12,225 nucleotides of DNA from an uncultured Filifactor sp. Lineage in GTDB: Bacteria > Bacillota > Clostridia > Peptostreptococcales > Filifactoraceae. The stretch is taken from contig CAMYCP010000020.1 of assembly GCA_947254385.1 (NCBI GenBank), positions 1-12,225 on the forward strand. The letters run 5' to 3'. Of the stretch, positions 7,281-12,225 are shown one piece after another. Under the pieces are notes generated by a model, which was not told where the DNA came from, did no database searches, and worked only from the letters and a program-made list of their open reading frames with translations. A program made the position numbers and the translations under genes. Position 1 is the first letter of the stretch. Each line of letters opens with the position of its first letter.

Positions 7281-8576
7281 TCATTTTTCGTTAAACGGTT
7301 CAATCAACGATACAACCGACATTTTATAATCAAAATGATTTTTAAGTCTTCTGTTTACATCTTTTAAGGTCGTTTTTTGTATCACATCATAAAAGTCGAA
7401 CAGGTTAACCCCTTTAAACCATAAATCCGACCAAAAATTAGCCGTCGTTTCAATCGAATCGAACATTTTTATATATGAGCCTAAGCGACCTTTTTTATTT
7501 CTTTCAAAGTCGGTTTTTGATATTCCGTTTTTTTGAGCATTTTCAATTGTTTCTTTAATTTCCGAAAGGACTTTTTCAGTTTCCCTGCTTTCAAAAGAGA
7601 TTGCACTGTATCCATAATCCGTATGCACAGTGTATTCACATTGTAATGGAGAGTGGATGAGTTTTTCCGAATACAGTTTTTCGTGAAGGTCACTTCCTTT
7701 TTTAAACAGTATGTCCATGATAAGTTCGGTTTCAATTATTTTTTTAATCAAACCTAAACCCATTTCAGGTCTGTCTATTTTGTCTTTAAAGGCGATGAGC
7801 GCCATGGGAATTGAAACCTCAGCTTTTTCGGATATAAAATGTTCTTTTACTTCATTCGGCTCTCTTTTTTGTATACGGCATATTTTGCCCTCGAACATAT
7901 TGTCATTTTTTACCGTCGCATACACCGTTTCAAAGATTTTATCCGCATTTAAATCGCCCGCTATAAATAGCGACATATTTGACGGTGAATAAAATGAATT
8001 GTAGCACATATAGAGTTCTTCGGGTGTAATTTTGTAGATTGATTCAACATCGCCCGCTATATCTATGCGGTTGTTGTGGTTTATATACATTATTTTTAAA
8101 GCGTTAAAAAACAAGCGCCACGACGGTTCATCGTCGTACATTTTAATTTCCTGAGCTATTATGCCTTTTTCCTTTTCCACGTTTTCTTCCGTAAAATACG
8201 GCGAGCCGACAAAGTTGATGAGGTGCTTTAAGCCCGAATAAAAATTATCCGCCGTCAAAAACAAGTATGATGTGATGTTAAAATTAGTGTATGCGTTGGA
8301 TAAAGCCCCAATTTTATTAAAATATTCAAATGCGTCCGTGCCGTCTTCCATGGCGAACATTTTATGTTCCAAAAAGTGCGCCACACCTTCGTTGGTACGT
8401 ATTTTTTCTCCCGTGTGCGGGCTTATAAATTCCAAATCATTGGAACCGAAATTAGCCGACATTACCGCATATTTTTTGGTAAACCCCTTTTTCGGCATAT
8501 AAAATACCTGCATTCCGTTAGGGAGTTTATCGTAAAACACTCTTTCGTTAAGTGATACGCTATTTAAAATTTTCAT
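7281..8576 (-). CDS. yfmH: YfmH, M16-family zinc metallopeptidase linked to EF-P 5-aminopentanol modification
   Basis: This is the catalytic-type member of an M16 (insulinase/processing-peptidase) pair. Its homologue in Bacillus subtilis (written ymfH or yfmH) is associated with the 5-aminopentanol modification of elongation factor P. What it cleaves is, to my knowledge, unclear. The zinc motif HxxEH is intact as HFLEH (His67, Glu70, His71), with a downstream QEIKMYDDE segment whose Glu143 fits the third ligand. The 431 residues cover one M16 half (N-terminal active-type domain plus C-terminal domain). The ATG at 8582 abuts the GGGGAGGA box directly. The ATG at 8576, 6 nt from that box, is better spaced and was chosen. 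The gene begins 2 nt after the yfmF stop. Membership in M16 is certain, while the EF-P link is by family only. Confidence 0.88.
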   Translation of the reverse strand: MKILNSVSLNERVFYDKLPNGMQVFYMPKKGFTKKYAVMSANFGSNDLEFISPHTGEKIRTNEGVAHFLEHKMFAMEDGTDAFEYFNKIGALSNAYTNFNITSYLFLTADNFYSGLKHLINFVGSPYFTEENVEKEKGIIAQEIKMYDDEPSWRLFFNALKIMYINHNNRIDIAGDVESIYKITPEELYMCYNSFYSPSNMSLFIAGDLNADKIFETVYATVKNDNMFEGKICRIQKREPNEVKEHFISEKAEVSIPMALIAFKDKIDRPEMGLGLIKKIIETELIMDILFKKGSDLHEKLYSEKLIHSPLQCEYTVHTDYGYSAISFESRETEKVLSEIKETIENAQKNGISKTDFERNKKGRLGSYIKMFDSIETTANFWSDLWFKGVNLFDFYDVIQKTTLKDVNRRLKNHFDYKMSVVSLIEPFNEK

Positions 8577-8578
8577 GT

Positions 8579-9838
8579 TCATTCCTCCCCTTTAAGCAGA
8601 AATACGGTATCCAAAGTTATTTTTTCACTGCGTTTACGTATACTTTTTACCGTAACGGCGTTTATTTTATCTACTATTTCTTCCAAACTCAAATTTTTCC
8701 CGGAAATACCCAAGTCATAATAAAAGTCCGACAAACTGTACACTCTGTCGTTTACCGAACGAATTACTCCGACTAGAAGTTTTTTAGCTTGAGAAAGTTC
8801 TTCTTCTGTGATTTCACCGTTTTTCATGTCGTCAAGTTCTTTTTCGATTAAATTTCTTGCTTTATCGTAATCGGATGTTTTAATTCCCGTCTGTATGAAC
8901 ATAAGTCCTTTATATTTACTCATTGATGCGCTTATAGAGTAACATAGGCTATGTTTTTCACGGACATTTCTAAATAACTTTGATTGTGCCCCGCCGCCTA
9001 AAACCATGGCGTACACACGATCTGTAAATTCGTCGTCCGTCTTTACATCCGAGTAGGTTCTAAAGCCCATTACAAGTTTCGCCTGTACAATGTCCATTTT
9101 TTCTTCAAAATATTTCGGCTTTTTTACTTTTACGTCAATTTTAGGTTCCGGAATTTTTACGATATTACGATCCGAAAAATTAAAATGAGCTTTTATTAAA
9201 GCTGAGACTTTTTCTTTATCTTCAGCTCCCGTATAGATTATATCTATGGGAGAAGTTTTTATTACTTCTCTGTAACAGTCGTAGAGTTTTTTTTCATCTA
9301 TAAGATCCAAGTCGGAAATATAGCCGTATTCAGGAATGCCGAACGGTTCTTTTTCGCACATACGAGCGATTAGTTTTTGTTTGGCGTAATACGCCTTATC
9401 GTTGATACTTGAGAGTATCAATTCTTTTTGCGCATTTTTTTCAAGCTCCGTATATTTGTGAGAAAATGCGCCGTTTTCAAGGTACGGATGTAACAATAAC
9501 TCACTAATAAGGTCGAGTACATCTTCTATTATGTCGGAGTAAGAATATTTAGGCGACAAAAAACCGCATTGTATACGTATAACCTGCGTTTCACCATTCT
9601 TATCCGTTCCCATGCTTAAACTTGCTCCGTAAAGCTCGTCAAGCCTGTCCGAAATATGCGTTTCAGTCGGATATTTTTCCGTGCCGTCGCTCAGTACGCC
9701 CGGTAAAATATTATTCATCGTAACCGTTTCGGCTGTAAGAGTTCGTCTTATATACAGTGATATGACTTCACTTTTAAAATGTGTTGCGGGAATAACTTTA
9801 AAATTTACTCCGTCCGCAATTTGTTCAGTGTATTGCAT
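8579..9838 (-). CDS. yfmF: YfmF, non-catalytic M16-family partner linked to EF-P 5-aminopentanol modification
   Basis: This 419-residue M16-fold protein has no HxxEH zinc motif. The place where it should lie reads NNILPGVLSDGTEKYPT (about 42-58), so the protein is probably an inactive partner, comparable to the non-catalytic subunit of mitochondrial processing peptidase. A mid-protein ...AKLVMGFRTY segment, followed by LGGGAQSKLFRNVREKHSLCYSISA, is the typical M16 C-terminal-domain glycine loop and R..Y substrate-side motif. The B. subtilis counterpart (ymfF/yfmF) is associated with EF-P 5-aminopentanolation. The start is ATG with AAAGGA 6 nt upstream. It sits 15 nt after the MocR gene and 2 nt before yfmH. 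The two proteins probably act as a heterodimer. Confidence 0.87.
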   Translation of the reverse strand: MQYTEQIADGVNFKVIPATHFKSEVISLYIRRTLTAETVTMNNILPGVLSDGTEKYPTETHISDRLDELYGASLSMGTDKNGETQVIRIQCGFLSPKYSYSDIIEDVLDLISELLLHPYLENGAFSHKYTELEKNAQKELILSSINDKAYYAKQKLIARMCEKEPFGIPEYGYISDLDLIDEKKLYDCYREVIKTSPIDIIYTGAEDKEKVSALIKAHFNFSDRNIVKIPEPKIDVKVKKPKYFEEKMDIVQAKLVMGFRTYSDVKTDDEFTDRVYAMVLGGGAQSKLFRNVREKHSLCYSISASMSKYKGLMFIQTGIKTSDYDKARNLIEKELDDMKNGEITEEELSQAKKLLVGVIRSVNDRVYSLSDFYYDLGISGKNLSLEEIVDKINAVTVKSIRKRSEKITLDTVFLLKGEE

Positions 9839-9853
9839 ATTTTTTCCTTTCCG

Positions 9854-11212
9854 TTAATTTTTCATAAATTCCGTAAGCGCCGTTTTAAGTTTCATCATGT
9901 AAGGTGCGATATCATCTTCTTCAAATGACGCCACGCTTATTCTGAAAGCGTTGCCCGATTCTGAAAAAAATAAATATCCCGGTGCAATATATATATCTTT
10001 ATTTTTTAAAAATTCAATCAATTCGTCGATCTTTCGGTTTTCTCTAAGATAAAAAAATGCGTTAAATCCCCCGCTCGGCATTATAAAATCCACAATATCT
10101 TTAAATTCTTCTTCCAAGATACGTTTAAATATGTTGAAACGCCGAACATATGACGGTGACATCAAATTTAAATGTCTGTTCCAATCATATTCTTTCATGT
10201 AAATGTAAAGTGATTTTTGAATTATATTCGGAGTTGCAATTTCATTTTGGCGTTTCTTTTGCAAAACGGCGGCAAAAAAGCGTTCCGGTATAAGAATGAA
10301 TCCTATTCTAAGCCCGGGCATGAGGATTTTGGAAAAACTTTTGATGTATATTACACGTCCGTTTTTATCCATGCTTTTCAGCGTATCCGGTTTTCCGAAA
10401 ATCGAAAAAGCTATGTCGCTTAAATAATCATCTTCCACTATTAAAAAATCGTATTCGTCGGCAAGATTTAAAATTTCACGTTTTTTGTCCAAACTGTAAG
10501 TTATTCCTGTGGGATTTTGATAATTCGGCATGAGATATACAAGTTGCGGTTTAAAGCGCTTGATGTTTTTTTTTAATATCCCCGTGTCCAATCCGTCTTT
10601 TAAAAGCGGTACGGCGAAAGTCTTACATCTAAGCGATCTGAAGACTTCCAACGCCCCGTGATATGACGGTTCTTCATAAAACACAAAGTCGCCGTAACCT
10701 AATATCCCGTGTGCCACGAGGTTAAGCCCTTGTTGAGCGCCGGAGACCACTATTATTTTATTGTTTTTTGTTTCTATTTTTTGTGAAAGAAGATAGGATT
10801 CAAGCGCTGAAGAAAGCGGAGCATACCCGGCGTCTTCCCTGTATTCAAAAAGTTCTTCCACACCGAAAGTCATTGCCCGTTCAACAGCTTTTTTAAAATC
10901 GTTCAGCGGAAACATGGTGGCGGAGGGTCTTCCTATATCAAATCTCAAAGCGGAAGACGGTTTTTCATTTTTCTCCTGTACTGAGAGCGATACATAACTG
11001 CCACTGCCGGGCAGGGTGTATATAAGTTTTTCTTTTTCCAAAAGCGCATAAGAATGTATGCAGGTTGAGACGTCTACTCTAAGTGTGGAAGACAATTTTC
11101 TTAAAGAAGGCAATTTTTGATTTGCTTTAAGATTTCCTTTTAAAATATCCGCTTTTAAAGTGCGGTATATCTGAATGTACTTAGGTTCATTTACACCGTG
11201 TATATCGATCAC
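9854..11212 (-). CDS. MocR/GntR-type PLP-dependent transcriptional regulator
   Basis: This DNA-binding regulator has an N-terminal GntR winged helix (about 10-75, with KLPSLRKLSSTLRVDVST and PGSGSYV). A linker joins it to a fold-type I aminotransferase-like domain (about 95-450). The PLP-binding residues are present: NPTG (233-236), VEDDY (Asp262), KSFSK (Lys295, the Schiff-base lysine) and GLRIGF (300-305). The 452-residue length is typical of MocR proteins such as GabR and PdxR. The ligand and targets cannot be read from sequence. The candidate operator is at its own promoter. Nothing here shows whether it controls the macrodomain gene or the downstream M16/lgt/dcw genes. The start is GTG (11210-11212). 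An in-frame stop lies two codons upstream, and only a weak AAGAGAG box precedes it. A true aminotransferase activity is less likely but not excluded. Confidence 0.9.
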   Translation of the reverse strand: MIDIHGVNEPKYIQIYRTLKADILKGNLKANQKLPSLRKLSSTLRVDVSTCIHSYALLEKEKLIYTLPGSGSYVSLSVQEKNEKPSSALRFDIGRPSATMFPLNDFKKAVERAMTFGVEELFEYREDAGYAPLSSALESYLLSQKIETKNNKIIVVSGAQQGLNLVAHGILGYGDFVFYEEPSYHGALEVFRSLRCKTFAVPLLKDGLDTGILKKNIKRFKPQLVYLMPNYQNPTGITYSLDKKREILNLADEYDFLIVEDDYLSDIAFSIFGKPDTLKSMDKNGRVIYIKSFSKILMPGLRIGFILIPERFFAAVLQKKRQNEIATPNIIQKSLYIYMKEYDWNRHLNLMSPSYVRRFNIFKRILEEEFKDIVDFIMPSGGFNAFFYLRENRKIDELIEFLKNKDIYIAPGYLFFSESGNAFRISVASFEEDDIAPYMMKLKTALTEFMKN

Positions 11213-11226
11213 GCTCTCTTATTTTT

Positions 11227-11255
11227 ATTATGCCGCTTTTACAAACAGTAGTGAA
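11227..11255 (-). promoter_or_regulatory. Candidate promoter of the MocR gene
   Basis: The minus strand shows TTCACT (11250-11255), a 17-nt spacer and CATAAT (11227-11232), which is 5 of 6 bases for the -10 element. The start point would fall only about 7-8 nt before the GTG start codon, giving a nearly leaderless message. If real, it marks the start of the MocR-yfmF-yfmH-lgt-dcw transcript. Confidence 0.4.
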
Positions 11256-11259
11256 ACAG
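11243..11259 (-). promoter_or_regulatory. Candidate MocR operator: tandem CTGTTT repeats 11 bp apart
   Basis: On the minus strand CTGTTT occurs at 11254-11259 and again at 11243-11248, spaced one helical turn. The pair overlaps the -35 hexamer and spacer of the candidate promoter. MocR proteins such as GabR and PdxR bind direct repeats in their own control regions, so autoregulation here is a reasonable inference. The repeats are short and could be chance. Confidence 0.3.
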
Positions 11260-11264
11260 AGTTT

Positions 11265-11774
11265 TTAAAGTTTTTGCGTTTTAAGTTCAGTTTGATATAT
11301 ATATAAAATTTCGTCCGAAAAACAATAAAATACTATTTCATCAAAATCGTTCACAAATTCTTTTGCGATTCTTACGGCTATATGAGTTGCCTCTTCTACG
11401 GGATACCCGTAGACTCCAGTGCTTATTGCGGAAAATGCTATGGATTTTATACCGTACGATTTTGCAAGCAGAAAAGAATTTCTGTAGGATGATATCAGAA
11501 GTTTATCCTCTCCGTGAGTGCCTCCCTTGTATATAGGTCCCGGTGTGTGGATTATATAGCGCACTTTAAGATTATATCCGCCTGTAATTTTTGCTTCTCC
11601 GGTTTTACAACCGTTAAGGGTTCGACACTCTTTAAGTAAATCGGGACCTGCTTTTTTGTGTATTGCACCGTCCACACCGCCACCACCCAAAAGCGAAGTA
11701 TTTGCGGCATTTACAACAGCGTCTCCCGTATATTCGGTTATATCACCTTTTACGGCACGTATTATATTTTTTAT
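11265..11774 (-). CDS. Macrodomain protein, YmdB/MacroD-like (O-acetyl-ADP-ribose deacetylase family), apparent ATA start
   Basis: This small cytoplasmic ADP-ribose-binding macrodomain probably removes acetyl or ADP-ribosyl groups, as its family does. Starting at the ATA codon (11772-11774) it has 169 residues, a normal stand-alone length. Conserved pieces are KGDIT (9-13), VVNAAN (20-25), [12 protein letters not shown] (28-39), YIIHTPGP and [10 protein letters not shown]. By recall, E. coli YmdB has its catalytic Asn25 and Asp35 at exactly these positions counted from its start. No ATG, GTG or TTG lies in frame between the upstream stop (11775-11777) and the GGGG loop. The first one, TTG at 11690, would delete GDIT and NAAN. 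GGGGTGAT lies at 11779-11786, well placed for the ATA. The options are genuine AUA initiation, an ATG-to-ATA change that weakens or silences the gene, or a sequencing error. Confidence 0.85.
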   Translation of the reverse strand: MKNIIRAVKGDITEYTGDAVVNAANTSLLGGGGVDGAIHKKAGPDLLKECRTLNGCKTGEAKITGGYNLKVRYIIHTPGPIYKGGTHGEDKLLISSYRNSFLLAKSYGIKSIAFSAISTGVYGYPVEEATHIAVRIAKEFVNDFDEIVFYCFSDEILYIYQTELKTQKL

Positions 11775-11778
11775 TTAA

Positions 11779-11786
11779 ATCACCCC
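11779..11786 (-). promoter_or_regulatory. Ribosome binding site placing the macrodomain start at ATA
   Basis: The minus strand reads GGGGTGAT followed by TTAA and then ATA. GGTGAT matches the extended anti-Shine-Dalgarno complement, and the GGGG ends 8 nt before the ATA. The adjacent in-frame TAA stop rules out any earlier start. Confidence 0.6.
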
Positions 11787-11829
11787 GCAGTTTTTAAAAT
11801 ATTTTGTAAAATACAAATTACAAGAGCAT

Positions 11830-11897
11830 CTCTAAAAATTTATACAATCCGAAAAATAACATTTTGCATTGTAAACTCAATATTTTATTTTTTAGAG
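11830..11897. repeat. Hairpin-forming intergenic repeat, copy 1
   Basis: This 68-bp unit folds as nested arms. The outer pair is CTCTAAAAA (11830-11838) with TTTTTAGAG (11889-11897). The middle pair is TACAAT (11843-11848) with ATTGTA (11868-11873), and the inner pair is AAAAT (11853-11857) with ATTTT (11861-11865). Its core is nearly identical to 12126-12178. It lies between the candidate promoter and start of the macrodomain gene, so it may sit in that gene's 5' leader. Confidence 0.75.
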
Positions 11898-11926
11898 GTC
11901 CCCGTAAATATAAAGAAATTTCATGT

Positions 11927-11979
11927 ATTATAAAATTTTTAACTCAGTTTTAAATATTTTATGAAAAAGTGTATGGCAA
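11927..11979 (-). promoter_or_regulatory. Candidate promoter region for the macrodomain gene
   Basis: Two weak options are visible on the minus strand. One is TTGCCA (11974-11979) with a 17-nt spacer to TATTTA (11951-11956). The other is a perfect TATAAT (11927-11932), but without a good -35. Either would give a leader of roughly 145-170 nt that includes the copy 1 hairpin. AT-rich DNA yields such hexamers easily, so this is a low-confidence call. Confidence 0.25.
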
Positions 11980-12024
11980 CAATACAAGTTTAATACATTT
12001 ATGAGTTTTTGTATACGAAAAATT

Positions 12025-12077
12025 TAATATTCAGTAAATTTCCGGTTAACTTTTGTTAAAATAAAAGCTGAATATTA
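12025..12077. repeat. Nested inverted repeat
   Basis: A perfect 10-bp pair, TAATATTCAG (12025-12034) and CTGAATATTA (12068-12077), encloses a second pair, TTAAC (12046-12050) and GTTAA (12055-12059), with a TTTT loop. Together they could form a two-tier hairpin on either strand. No U-tract follows, so this is not a standard terminator. An operator or structured RNA is possible. Confidence 0.5.
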
Positions 12078-12125
12078 CACAATATTTAAATTCAAGCCTT
12101 CTATACGATAGATAAAGGGTGACTA

Positions 12126-12200
12126 TAAAAATTTATACAATCCGAAAATAAAATTTTGCATTGTAAAATTAATATTTATGTGTTGAAAATGAAATTTTTA
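12126..12200. repeat. Hairpin-forming intergenic repeat, copy 2
   Basis: The first ~53 bp match copy 1 in the same orientation, with an identical first 23 bases (TAAAAATTTATACAATCCG followed by AAAA). The middle stem TACAAT (12136-12141)/ATTGTA (12160-12165) and inner stem AAAAT (12145-12149)/ATTTT (12153-12157) are retained. The outer arms differ: TAAAAATTT (12126-12134) pairs with AAATTTTTA (12192-12200). Keeping the pairing while outer bases differ suggests the fold matters. The copies start 293 bp apart. Confidence 0.7.
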
Positions 12201-12225
12201 GAATTTTCCTAATACTATTTCTAAT

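Larger units (their letters stand above)
11775..12225. other. AT-rich region without a credible gene
   Basis: About 450 bases upstream of the macrodomain gene hold no open reading frame with a plausible start, ribosome site and length on either strand. The region contains two copies of a hairpin repeat, a nested inverted repeat and weak promoter-like hexamers, each listed separately. A short inverted repeat, TTTGTA/TACAAA, lies at 11803-11817. Whatever gene precedes this region is outside the window. Confidence 0.7.

Noticed and set aside
7267..7284. Longer lgt start at 7284 with a 4-bp overlap with yfmH
   Set aside because: There is no ribosome binding site before that ATG. The ATG at 7266 has AAAAGGGG at good spacing and gives the usual Lgt N-terminus.
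8577..8582. yfmH start at the ATG at 8582
   Set aside because: That ATG directly abuts the GGGGAGGA box. The ATG two codons later is properly spaced. The difference is only two residues.
11265..11690. Macrodomain gene starting at TTG (11690)
   Set aside because: It would remove the GDIT and NAAN segments needed to bind ADP-ribose, and there is no ribosome site before it.
11658..11933. Plus-strand 91-codon open frame running from the macrodomain gene into the noncoding region
   Set aside because: It is antisense to conserved macrodomain motifs at one end and runs through the hairpin repeat at the other. Composition is low-complexity.
11961..11993. Ten-codon plus-strand ORF starting ATGAAAAAG
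   Set aside because: It has no ribosome binding site and is too short to distinguish from chance in AT-rich DNA.
11830..12200. CRISPR array
   Set aside because: Only two imperfect copies starting 293 bp apart, with no regular spacer length and no cas genes.

Overview
The window is a tightly packed, low-GC bacterial segment in which every gene lies on the minus strand. Genes are therefore read from the right edge to the left. Product identities and AT-rich codon use point to an anaerobic Bacillota. A Tissierellia/Peptoniphilaceae-like relative is my guess from general familiarity and was not tested.

Right edge (about 11775-12225): AT-rich DNA with no credible gene. It holds two copies of a hairpin-forming repeat (11830-11897 and 12126-12200), a nested inverted repeat between them (12025-12077), and weak promoter-like hexamers for the gene that follows.

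Middle right: a stand-alone macrodomain (YmdB-like ADP-ribose-binding/deacetylase) gene, 11265-11774, whose apparent start codon is ATA. It is followed by a MocR-type regulator (GntR winged helix fused to a PLP aminotransferase fold) that starts at GTG just behind its own candidate promoter. Next come two M16-family proteins, YfmF (no zinc motif) and YfmH (HxxEH motif). These form the pair linked in Bacillus subtilis to the 5-aminopentanol modification of EF-P.

Left part: lgt (prolipoprotein lipidation), then a division and cell-wall (dcw) cluster: rsmH, an ftsL-like gene with a very long charged cytoplasmic region, a class B penicillin-binding protein with two PASTA domains, murF and mraY. 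Spacing is 18 nt or less, or overlapping, from the MocR gene down to mraY, except for a 161-nt gap between ftsL and the PBP gene. That gap carries a candidate internal promoter. mraZ, normally upstream of rsmH, is absent, and lgt sits in its place. murE is absent between the PBP gene and murF.

Together, the left half makes lipid-linked peptidoglycan precursors (MurF, MraY) and cross-links them at the septum (PBP, FtsL). RsmH and the YfmF/YfmH pair tie this to translation, and Lgt to lipoprotein maturation. I found no phage, transposase, CRISPR array, tRNA or rRNA. The least explained parts are the ATA start of the macrodomain gene, the paired hairpin repeats, and the FtsL extension.
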